A program made the translations under genes and the position numbers. The notes beneath the pieces are model-generated. The model made no database searches and was not told the DNA's origin. It saw nothing but the letters and a program-made list of their open reading frames with translations. A DNA stretch of 12,511 bases from Bacillota bacterium (GTDB lineage: Bacteria > Bacillota_A > Clostridia > Clostridiales > Clostridiaceae): contig JAJXYA010000200.1 of NCBI GenBank assembly GCA_021780795.1, forward strand, positions 1-12,511. Direction: 5' to 3'. Shown in pieces: positions 1 to 6,700 of this stretch. Every line of letters starts with the position of its first letter. The stretch's first letter is position 1.

Positions 1-1
1 T

Positions 2-100
2 TCTAAATGGAATTTCAATGTTTTTTCGCTTCTTATTGCAAGTCACTCAGGAGAAATTTCATACTTACATAGTATAAGCAGATCTTTGAGTAGTTCTTAG
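2..100 (+). CDS. Possible 3' end of a truncated plus-strand gene (unidentified)
   Basis: Frame 2 is open from the window edge to a TAG at 98-100, giving 32 residues ending VFSLLIASHSGE...SISRSLSSS. The hydrophobic strand followed by a helix-like leucine pattern faintly resembles the C-terminal end of PTS EIIA type-2 domains, as found on PRD regulators and fructose/mannitol enzymes, but this is a weak impression. If real, it converges on the MATE gene with only about 22 bases between the two stops. Frame 3 is also open for about 24 codons, and 33 open codons can occur by chance in DNA this AT-rich. No clear terminator hairpin lies in 1-122. Confidence 0.22.
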   Translation, partial: SKWNFNVFSLLIASHSGEISYLHSISRSLSSS

Positions 101-122
101 TGGTACGTGACAATTATTAATG

Positions 123-1493
123 TTATGCGTTCTGAGGTATTCTATCTTCTGTTTTTGATGGACTGTGCAAATCAGCTTTTATAGTTAGATATAATATAAT
201 CGCTAGTGCAGCAGTTCCAAATTCTGAGATGGGCAATGCATAGGCAACTCCTTTTAACCCAAACAGTGAATTACCAATAACTAGGGCAGGAATAAATATT
301 ACTCCTTGTGAAATTGACATTAGTAGAGCTGGAACTGCTTTTCCGGTTGATTGAAATACATTGGTGAATAAGAATATAAATCCGTAAACTATTTGAGCAA
401 GCATTGAGATATGAAATAGTGGTGTTCCTATTTTTATAATGTCAGCATTGCTTATGAACAGACCAATAATAAAACTGCTTGAAAAATATAGTGTTATGGC
501 AATGAAAATACTAATTAACATGGCACAAATCCCTGTGAATTTGATGATTTCATTCATTCGCTTTCTATTATTTGAGGCATAATTATACCCAATAAGCGGT
601 TGTACCCCTTCACAAAGTCCACTTACTATAAACTCTGGTATCATATTGATTTGTATGGCAATTCCGAGAACTGCAACTGTGGCATCGCCATAATTTGCGG
701 CAAAATTGTTTAGAAGAACCGATGAAGATAACAGTAAAAGAAAGGTAATAAAGGTCGGCATACCAATTGATAAAGAATTTTTTATAATACTAATTTTAAA
801 TGTAAGGTATTTAACTGAGATGGAAAGCCATTCACTCTTCTTTATAAAATACCAACTATAATAAATTACAGCGAGGCCATTGGCAATTACTGTTGCATAA
901 GCTGCTCCCTGAACTCCTAGATGCAAAACGAATATCATGATAGGGTCAAGTATAATATTGCCTATGGTTCCTATCATCATGCCAATCATAGACTGTTTTG
1001 CAGATCCTTCAGCACGAACAATTTGCCCCATAGAAAAGCTTAACATAATAAATGAGCCACCGCCTGCGATTATTCTAATGAAGTTTCTGGTAGCTTCTAT
1101 GGTATTAGTGCTTGTACCTAAAATGTGCATAATTGGCTCCATAAATACAAAGCAAAGTATAGTTAAAATTAAGCCTATAAATAAGCAGGCATAAAAAGAG
1201 AAAGAAGATGTGCGTTTTGCATTTTCATAATCCTTTTCACCAAGCAATCTTGAAATGTAAGTCCCACATCCTACGCCAAAAATGTTAGAGGTGGCCATAA
1301 ATATAGTAAACACTGGCATAGCGAGCATAACGGCAGCTACCATGTTTGAATCATTCAATTTCCCAATAAAAAAGGTATCCGTAAGATTTTGTATGACACC
1401 GACAAACATTGCTAGTATCATTGGTATTGACATATTCGCAACGGCCTTTGGTATAGGTGCCTCTTCTAAGTAATAGGTATTAGTTTGTTCCAT
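123..1493 (-). CDS. mepA: MATE family multidrug efflux transporter, MepA-like
   Basis: This is a 456-residue integral membrane protein, the usual MATE length (about 450). It should export cationic drugs, dyes or biocides across the cytoplasmic membrane in exchange for Na+ or H+. The pattern of about twelve hydrophobic segments in two pseudo-symmetric halves (about 15-215 and 235-440) is clear. Family landmarks include TYISRLLGEKDY (78-89) in the first half, RAEG with Glu162, and NIILDPIMIF with Asp183. The second half has GLCEGVQPLIGYNY (292-305). From memory, these stretches resemble staphylococcal MepA more than NorM, including the Asp in the LDP motif. The ATG is supported by an AGGGGGA ribosome binding site (minus strand, 1508-1502) 8 bases upstream. 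The gene lies 115 bases downstream of a MepR-like repressor on the same strand and has a matching operator in its own promoter, so induction by drug is likely. Substrates cannot be read from sequence. The gene looks intact. Confidence 0.95.
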   Translation of the reverse strand: MEQTNTYYLEEAPIPKAVANMSIPMILAMFVGVIQNLTDTFFIGKLNDSNMVAAVMLAMPVFTIFMATSNIFGVGCGTYISRLLGEKDYENAKRTSSFSFYACLFIGLILTILCFVFMEPIMHILGTSTNTIEATRNFIRIIAGGGSFIMLSFSMGQIVRAEGSAKQSMIGMMIGTIGNIILDPIMIFVLHLGVQGAAYATVIANGLAVIYYSWYFIKKSEWLSISVKYLTFKISIIKNSLSIGMPTFITFLLLLSSSVLLNNFAANYGDATVAVLGIAIQINMIPEFIVSGLCEGVQPLIGYNYASNNRKRMNEIIKFTGICAMLISIFIAITLYFSSSFIIGLFISNADIIKIGTPLFHISMLAQIVYGFIFLFTNVFQSTGKAVPALLMSISQGVIFIPALVIGNSLFGLKGVAYALPISEFGTAALAIILYLTIKADLHSPSKTEDRIPQNA

Positions 1494-1533
1494 TTTGTTA
1501 GTCCCCCTAAAATAGTTTTTTAACTTTTTTACA

Positions 1534-1552
1534 TTTGAATAGTGAATTCAAA
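1534..1552. repeat. Inverted repeat in the leader of the MATE gene
   Basis: Two 7-base arms, TTTGAAT (1534-1540) and ATTCAAA (1546-1552), are separated by 5 bases. The repeat lies between the predicted transcription start and the ribosome binding site of the efflux gene. It could form a small mRNA hairpin or be an extra protein-binding site. No U-tract follows it on the minus strand, so it is not a terminator. The DNA here is AT-rich and chance is possible. Confidence 0.35.
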
Positions 1553-1556
1553 ATAC

Positions 1557-1565
1557 TTAGAATTG
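1557..1565. promoter_or_regulatory. Operator half-site next to the MATE operator
   Basis: TTAGAATTG repeats the left half of the full palindrome at 1571-1583. On the minus strand the half-site ATTCTAA recurs 15 bases downstream of the one in the palindrome. It may give the exporter promoter a second, weaker repressor contact that the regulator's own promoter lacks. This is inferred from sequence similarity only. Confidence 0.35.
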
Positions 1566-1567
1566 AA

Positions 1568-1595
1568 ATTGTTAGAATTCTAAGTATATTATCAA
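1568..1595 (-). promoter_or_regulatory. Candidate promoter of the MATE efflux gene
   Basis: Reading the minus strand, a -35 box TTGATA (1595-1590) is followed after 16 bases by AACAAT (1573-1568), a 4-of-6 match to the -10 consensus. The operator palindrome at 1571-1583 fills the spacer and runs into the -10, the classic geometry for repression by blocking RNA polymerase. The -35 is good and the -10 is weak, so the exact -10 is uncertain. Confidence 0.45.
1571..1583. promoter_or_regulatory. Repressor operator at the MATE promoter (MepR/MarR type)
   Basis: GTTAGAATTCTAA contains the perfect 12-base palindrome TTAGAATTCTAA (1572-1583). Exactly the same 13 bases in the same orientation occur at 2079-2091, at the start of the neighbouring MarR-type gene. 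MarR-family dimers bind palindromes of this kind, and staphylococcal MepR sites carry a GTTAG signature, which is present here. It is most likely the binding site of the adjacent regulator. Confidence 0.7.
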
Positions 1596-1615
1596 AAAAA
1601 TATAGAAACTATATT
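1594..1615 (-). terminator. Weak hairpin terminator behind the MarR-type gene
   Basis: On the minus strand a 7-bp stem (AATATAG at 1599-1605 with CTATATT at 1609-1615, 3-base loop) is followed by seven T residues (1600-1594). The stem includes the regulator's stop codon. It is A/T-rich and therefore weak, so read-through into the exporter is likely. Its place just before a fresh -35 box fits separate transcription of the two genes. Confidence 0.4.
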
Positions 1616-2052
1616 CCTACATTTTTGTTAACCAACTGAAGCATTTGTAAAAATGTTTCCCTTTGTTCTTCTGTCATATGGCGAGTAATTCTCTCTTCAG
1701 TTTCATCAAACACTTCTTTGAAGTCATTAATGAGATCTTGTCCTTTGGAAGTAAGTGATAATTCCTTTGTACGTGCATCGGTAGCACTATTGCTACGTAG
1801 AATAAATCCTTTTCTTTCAAGTCCTTGCATTAAACTTGTAATAGAGGAGCCCTTCAGCCCCATTGCCATTTCAATATCCTTTTGGCTAATGCTATTTCCA
1901 CTTTCTTCATTGTCACCAATATACCCAACGATTCTTGCTTGTTGATTTGTAATATCATAGGGTATAAGACGTTCATCAAGAAGACGTTTTATATTATGGC
2001 CAATACTTCTAATATAAAATTGAAAAACATAATCTGGTTTGCTATCATGCAT
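1609..2052 (-). CDS. MarR family transcriptional repressor, MepR-like
   Basis: This 147-residue winged helix-turn-helix protein is normal length for the family. N-terminal dimerisation helix: about 7-32. DITNQQARIVGYI (33-45) marks the start of the DNA-binding domain. ISQKDIEMAMGLKGSSITSL (55-74) contains the helix-turn-helix with the recognition helix, followed by LERKGFILR (78-86). TDARTKELSLTSKG (91-104) is the beta-wing, with the Asp-x-Arg typical of MarR proteins. A second dimerisation helix set closes the protein (about 105-143). From memory, the arrangement and several motifs match staphylococcal MepR, the repressor of the MATE pump MepA, and a MepA-like pump is the next gene on the strand. 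It probably dimerises on the two identical operators (1571-1583, 2079-2091), repressing both itself and the pump, and lets go when a pump substrate binds. The ATG has only an AAAGGG 11 bases upstream, a long spacing, but no better in-frame start exists. Confidence 0.93.
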   Translation of the reverse strand: MHDSKPDYVFQFYIRSIGHNIKRLLDERLIPYDITNQQARIVGYIGDNEESGNSISQKDIEMAMGLKGSSITSLMQGLERKGFILRSNSATDARTKELSLTSKGQDLINDFKEVFDETEERITRHMTEEQRETFLQMLQLVNKNVGI

Positions 2053-2078
2053 AAGAATATACGCCCTTTCGTAATATA

Positions 2079-2091
2079 GTTAGAATTCTAA
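2079..2091. promoter_or_regulatory. Repressor operator at the MarR-type gene (autoregulation)
   Basis: GTTAGAATTCTAA is identical in sequence and orientation to the operator at 1571-1583. It sits directly downstream of the -10 box of the regulator's promoter (minus strand, -10 at 2100-2095) and so covers the expected transcription start. Repressor bound here should block its own transcription. Confidence 0.7.
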
Positions 2092-2094
2092 TTA

Positions 2095-2123
2095 ATTTTA
2101 TGCTAAAGTAAATCCAATGTCAA
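2095..2123 (-). promoter_or_regulatory. Consensus sigma-A promoter of the MarR-type gene
   Basis: Minus strand: a perfect -35 TTGACA (2123-2118), a 17-base spacer, then TAAAAT (2100-2095), a 5-of-6 match to TATAAT. Transcription should start near 2088, inside the operator palindrome, leaving a leader of about 35 bases. It is the best promoter in the window. Confidence 0.8.
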
Positions 2124-2145
2124 TAGTAATTATTTTAGAATAAGA

Positions 2146-2163
2146 TTAAGAATTATTTCTTAA
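2146..2163. repeat. Inverted repeat in the divergent intergenic region
   Basis: TTAAGAA (2146-2152) and TTCTTAA (2157-2163) are perfect 7-base arms around a 4-base spacer. It lies between the two divergent promoters, upstream of both -35 regions. It could be a regulator site, but it differs from the GTTAG operators, and AT-rich chance cannot be excluded. Confidence 0.3.
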
Positions 2164-2226
2164 ACACATATTTCATAATTAATTATAGCATTTATTTAGA
2201 ATTTGTAGAAATATTATGAAAGGATT

Positions 2227-2235
2227 TGTTATACT
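2227..2235 (+). promoter_or_regulatory. Candidate extended -10 promoter of the aminopeptidase gene
   Basis: TGTTATACT holds the -10 hexamer TATACT (2230-2235, 5 of 6 matches) with the TG of an extended -10 one base upstream. No good -35 lies 16-18 bases before it, which extended -10 promoters tolerate. The start would fall near 2242, giving a leader of about 50 bases. Confidence 0.45.
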
Positions 2236-2245
2236 AGTGAAGGGG

Positions 2246-2262
2246 ATAAGCAAAGTGCTTAT
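2246..2262 (+). other. Small hairpin in the leader of the aminopeptidase mRNA
   Basis: ATAAGCA (2246-2252) pairs perfectly with TGCTTAT (2256-2262) around a 3-base loop. It starts close to the predicted transcription start and ends 17 bases before the GGAGG. A short 5' stem may protect the mRNA end. It is too small for a recognised riboswitch and has no U-tract. Confidence 0.35.
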
Positions 2263-2291
2263 TTAAATTAATATGCATTGGAGGAAAATTT

Positions 2292-3593
2292 ATGAACAAA
2301 GAGTTAGAATTTGCCCAAGATCTTATTGATTATATTTATGATAGTCCAACAGCTTTTCATGCTGTAGCAAAGGCTAAAGAAGATTTATGTAAAGAAGGCT
2401 TTGTAGAGATTAAAGAAGAAGAAAAGTGGAAACTTGAAAAAGGCGGAAAGTATTTTGTGACTAAAAATGACTCTGCACTAACTGCTTTTGTAGTTGGAAA
2501 GGGAGAAATCGAAGAAAATGGTTTTAAAATTATTGGAGCTCATACAGATTCGCCTAGTTTTAGAATTAAACCAGCACCAGAAATGGTAGTAGATAATACA
2601 TACGTAAGATTAAATACAGAGGTTTATGGCGGACCTATATTAAATACTTGGATGGATAGACCTTTAGGGGTTGCCGGAAGAGTGACTTTAAGAAGTGAAA
2701 ATATTCTATATCCAGAAACTAGGCTAGTAAATATTAATAAGCCTATAATGATAATTCCTAATTTAGCTATTCATATGAATAGAGATGTAAATGCTGGAAT
2801 TGAATTAAATAAACAAAAGGATACCTTACCACTACTTGGAATGGTGAGTGATGAGTTAGAAAAAGACAATTATCTTGTGAGTGCTATTGCAAAAGAATTA
2901 TCTGTTGAGCTTAAGCAAATCATAGATTTTGATTTATTCCTTTATGAATACGAAAAGGGATCAATTATAGGGCTTAATAATGAATTTATTTCAAGTTCAA
3001 GATTAGATGACTTAGCTATGGTTCATGCAGGAATAAGAGCACTTGCTAGAGTTGAAGCAGTAGAGGCAACCAATATAATGGTTTGCTTTGATAACGAAGA
3101 GGTAGGAAGTTCCACTAAACAGGGTGCTGACTCAAATATGTTAGTTGATATCTTAGAACGCATTACAATATCTTTAGATAAAAATAGAGAAGATTTTTTA
3201 AGAGCTATTTCTAAATCCTTTATAATATCTGCAGATAATGCACATGCTGTTCATCCTAACAGCCCAGAAAAGAATGACCCCACAAGTAAGCCTTATATGA
3301 ACAAAGGCCCAGTTATAAAAATCAATGCTAACCAAAGCTATACTACTGATAGTAACTCTGATGCAGTTTATGAATTGGTTTGCGAAAAAGCTGGAGTTCC
3401 AGTACAAAAATTTGTTAATCGTTCGGATGCTCGTGGAGGTTCAACTATAGGACCAATATCTTCAACACATTTAAATATACGTTCAGTGGATATGGGAAGC
3501 CCAACTTTAGCTATGCATTCGATAAGAGAACTAGGCGGAGTTTTAGACCACACTTTTGTTACAAAATCCTTTGAAGAGTTTTATAAAATTTAG
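2292..3593 (+). CDS. apeB: M18 family zinc aminopeptidase (ApeB type)
   Basis: This 433-residue cytosolic metallopeptidase of family M18 (aspartyl aminopeptidase family) removes N-terminal residues from peptides. Acidic residues are preferred in characterised members, but bacterial relatives vary. The binuclear zinc-site residues are all visible: His84 in GAHTDSP, Asp239 in SSRLDDLA, the catalytic and ligand pair Glu269-Glu270 in FDNEEVGS, Asp315 in SADNAHAVHPN, and His409 in LAMHSIREL. The substrate-pocket segment GGSTIGPISSTHLNIRSVDMG is intact. There is no signal peptide or membrane segment. The ATG is fixed by GGAGG (2280-2284) 7 bases upstream. The length matches the shorter ApeB branch rather than the longer ApeA proteins. 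It is a single-gene unit with its own promoter and a strong terminator, and has no evident functional tie to the efflux genes or the glucan synthase. The gene looks complete. Confidence 0.95.
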   Translation: MNKELEFAQDLIDYIYDSPTAFHAVAKAKEDLCKEGFVEIKEEEKWKLEKGGKYFVTKNDSALTAFVVGKGEIEENGFKIIGAHTDSPSFRIKPAPEMVVDNTYVRLNTEVYGGPILNTWMDRPLGVAGRVTLRSENILYPETRLVNINKPIMIIPNLAIHMNRDVNAGIELNKQKDTLPLLGMVSDELEKDNYLVSAIAKELSVELKQIIDFDLFLYEYEKGSIIGLNNEFISSSRLDDLAMVHAGIRALARVEAVEATNIMVCFDNEEVGSSTKQGADSNMLVDILERITISLDKNREDFLRAISKSFIISADNAHAVHPNSPEKNDPTSKPYMNKGPVIKINANQSYTTDSNSDAVYELVCEKAGVPVQKFVNRSDARGGSTIGPISSTHLNIRSVDMGSPTLAMHSIRELGGVLDHTFVTKSFEEFYKI

Positions 3594-3605
3594 CATCATA
3601 TATAA

Positions 3606-3650
3606 GAAAAGAACTCACAATGTTTCGTTGTGAGTTCTTTTTGTTATTTT
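3606..3650 (+). terminator. Strong intrinsic terminator after the aminopeptidase
   Basis: A perfect 13-bp stem, AAAGAACTCACAA (3608-3620) with TTGTGAGTTCTTT (3628-3640), closes a 7-base loop and can extend by an A-T and a G-T pair. A T-rich tail continues to 3650. It begins about 13 bases after the stop codon and separates this gene from the glucan synthase. Confidence 0.9.
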
Positions 3651-3665
3651 TACTAATAATTAAAC

Positions 3666-3695
3666 AGTTAGTTGGAGATAATAATTTGAGTTAGT
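3666..3695 (+). promoter_or_regulatory. Direct repeat upstream of the glucan synthase, possible control region
   Basis: AGTTAGT occurs at 3666-3672 and again at 3689-3695, 23 bases apart, about two helical turns. No strong promoter is seen in 3651-3733. The best pieces are TTGAGT (3686-3691) and TATTAT (3712-3717), but the 20-base spacer is too long for a good sigma-A site. An activator-dependent promoter is one possible reading. Confidence 0.25.
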
Positions 3696-3733
3696 CCTAA
3701 AAAGTCATAAATATTATTAACAAAAAAGTGTTG

Positions 3734-3742
3734 AAAGGGTGG
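3734..3742 (+). promoter_or_regulatory. Ribosome binding site deciding the glucan synthase start
   Basis: AAAGGGTGG ends 5 bases before the GTG at 3748. The other in-frame GTG, at 3739, lies inside this element and has no ribosome binding site of its own at a workable distance. The later GTG is therefore the better start. Confidence 0.6.
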
Positions 3743-3747
3743 TTATA

Positions 3748-6700
3748 GTGCCATATGTTACATTAGGGGCAATAGTCGTAATAAGTATTTTAATTTACAT
3801 ATTGGTTAGAAGAAATCTAAACTATAATGAAGAAGAAAACCTACTAGAAGATATTCCAACCATAAATGTGAATAGAGAGGATTTAGAAAAACATGCCTTT
3901 GAAATAGCACATCATTACTCTGATATCAAGAATACTAATTGTAAGAAAAAGCTTATTAGTAATTTAGATAGAAGCTATGAAAAGATTTTAAAAGGATATG
4001 AGAACATAGATAAAGAAGGAAAAAATAAAAAAGAGGTATTGCCTGCAGCGGAATGGCTTTTAGATAATCTTTACTTGGTAGAGAAGGAATATAAAAGTAT
4101 AAAACATAATATGCCACAAACATATTATAATGATCTACCTGTGATATACAAAGGAGTTATGAAGGGATATCCAAGGGTTTATCATATTGCCATTGAAATA
4201 GTATCTCATACCGATGGTAGGATGGATGAAAATATTATTGCAAATTTTATTAGAGCGTACCAAAAGAACACTGTACTAACCTCTGGTGAACTTTGGGCAA
4301 TTCCAATAATGCTACGAATAGCCTTGATTCAAAATATTAGTAAGATAACTGACAAGATTGTTAAGGCTCAGCAAGATAAAAAAGAAGCAGAACTCGTTGC
4401 AGAACGGTTAATTAATGCCTTTAATGAGGGTAAAATTGTCACAGAAGTATCTTTATTAAATAGTGAAAAATTGATATTTAATTCTCATTTTACAGAAAGA
4501 TTGTTGAAACTCTTAAGGGATAATGGTATTGACTCAAAAGAAGTTTATGATTTTATAGATGAAAAACTTTACGCAGAGGAAACAAGTTCAGAAAAAATTA
4601 TATCTTTAGAGCATCAAATAGAAGCTAGTTTTCAAATATCTATGGGAAATTCTATTAATAGTATAAGAGCCATAGAAGGTTTAAATTGGAGAAACTATTT
4701 TGAAAAACTAAGCTCTGTGGAGAGCATTTTGAGAGAGGATCCATCCTGTGTTTACAGAGAAATGGATTTTAAGTCAAGAGATAAGTATAGACATGAAATA
4801 GAAAAAATATCTAAATATACAAAGCTTCCAGAATCTTATATAGCAAAAAAGGCTATTGAATGTTGCAATGAGATTGAGGTATCAGAAAATAATACCTATA
4901 AGCAGCATGTAGGGTATTATTTGATCGATGAAGGACTTCATGAATTGAAGGAAAAAATAGGATATAAGAATATTGGTATACAAGGGCTTAAAAATAGTAC
5001 AAATAAGAATAGAGAAAATTTTTATATAGGTAGCATTATTGCATTTACAGTGATGATAATAGGTCTATTTATACTACTCAGTTTATTAAATGACAATGAC
5101 AAAGAACTATGGAGATATGTTGTAGCTATAATTGTCATATTAGTACCCTGTAGCGAAATAGCGATATCAATCTTTAACTGGAGTGTGAATGTTTTGAGTA
5201 CTCCTTCTTTTATTCCTAAAATGGATTTTAAAGAGGTAATACCAGAGAAATATAGCACTGTAGTAGTAATTCCAACCTTACTAAATAATACTTCTAGGGT
5301 AAAAGAGTTAGTACATGATTTAGAAATACACTATTTAGCTAACGCTCAAAACAACCTATATTTTGCATTACTTGGAGATTTTAAAGATAGTGATAGTGAA
5401 GATGAAGAAGAAGATAAAGAAGTAGTGAATGTAGGGCTTTTAGCCATAGAAGGTTTAAATAAAAAATATTGCAAGGATGGAAAGAAAATCTTTTTCTTTT
5501 TAAACAGATATAGACAGTACAATAAAAAAGAAAACAAGTGGATTGGCTGGGAAAGAAAACGTGGAAAACTTATGGAATTTAATGAGTTTCTGCGAGGTAA
5601 TGAAAATACTAGTTACAACGTAATCAGCAGTGATGCGCAGGAACTTAGAAAGGTTAAATACGTTATTACATTAGATGCGGACACAAAAATTCCAAGGGAT
5701 TCAGCTAAAAAACTAATAGGGGCTATGGCGCATCCATTAAATAATGCTATTATAAACCATGGTAACAAGAACGTGAGTCGCGGCTATGGTTTAATGCAAC
5801 CAAGGATAGGTGTATCTATTCTTAGCGCAAACAAAACCTTATTTTCAAAGATATTTTCTGGTGAAACAGGTATAGATATGTACACTACTGCTGTATCTGA
5901 TGTATATCAGGATTTATTTGGAGAAGGAATTTTTACCGGAAAAGGTATTTATGATGTAGATGTTTTTAATTATATGTTAAGAGATGAAATACCTGAAAAT
6001 ACTGTGCTAAGCCACGACTTGTTAGAGGGGGCTTATGTTAGAACTGCCTTAGTTACGGATGTGGAGTTTATAGATGGATACCCAGCTTATTACAATTCTA
6101 GTTTTATGAGATTGCACAGATGGACTAGAGGAGATTGGCAACTATTGCCTTGGCTTAAAAAAGCTTCAGTAATAAACAAAATGTCTAAATGGAAAATATT
6201 GGATAACATGAGAAGGAGTCTACTGGCACCGTCTATTACAATTTTGCTTATATTAACTTTAGCTGGAATATTGCCTGATGGTACAGATAAATGGTTTATT
6301 ACAGCCTTTGTTGCTCTTTTAGCACCTATACTTTTTGATGTAACCGAAGCTGTAGTTTCTCCTGCTAAAGGTATAAGTTTATCGGGTAAAATTCAAAATA
6401 GTAAGATGGCTATAGAGCAGGTGTTTTTGATTTTTTGTTTTATACCTTTTCAAGCATATTTGATGTTAGATGCCATAATTAGAACCTTATATAGATTAAC
6501 TGTAAGCAAGAAAAACTTGTTAGAGTGGCAGACAGCAGCAGATGTAGAGGTGAGACTCGGAAAAAGTCTTAAAGATTTTATAGCTTCTATGTGGATGGGA
6601 AGCGCGGTTTCACTTTTGATTCTATTTCTAGCTTTTAATAGAAGTATAAGTATTGGGCTTCTTAGTATACCTTCCTGTATGCTTTGGTTTTTAAGCCCCG

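Noticed and set aside
937..1473. Two plus-strand open frames (937-1194, 1282-1473) opposite the MATE gene
   Set aside because: They are antisense shadows of a clear membrane protein, lack ribosome binding sites and resemble no family.
1718..2079. Plus-strand open frames over the MarR-type gene
   Set aside because: They are antisense to a well-supported regulator; one runs through its promoter and operator region.
2134..2204. Extra TTAGAA half-sites at about 2135 and 2196 considered as more repressor sites
   Set aside because: They lack the palindromic partner and the leading G; such hexamers are expected by chance in this AT-rich stretch.
2053..2291. Riboswitch or small RNA in the divergent intergenic region
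   Set aside because: Only short simple stems are present, with no recognisable aptamer core or terminator/antiterminator pair.
3666..3695. GTTAG within the direct repeats considered as further MepR-type operators controlling the glucan synthase
   Set aside because: Only the five-base core matches; the palindrome TTAGAATTCTAA is absent, and GTTAG is common in DNA of this composition.
5386..5421. Acidic run DSDSEDEEEDKE in the glucosyltransferase domain, considered as a calcium-binding or phosphorylation element
   Set aside because: It sits at a position where the family has a variable acidic loop; nothing indicates a special role.
5346..5537. Minus-strand frame with long serine and leucine runs inside the glucan synthase
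   Set aside because: It is the complement of an acidic GAT/GAA-rich loop (about residues 547-558) in the real protein; the serine-rich look is an artefact.
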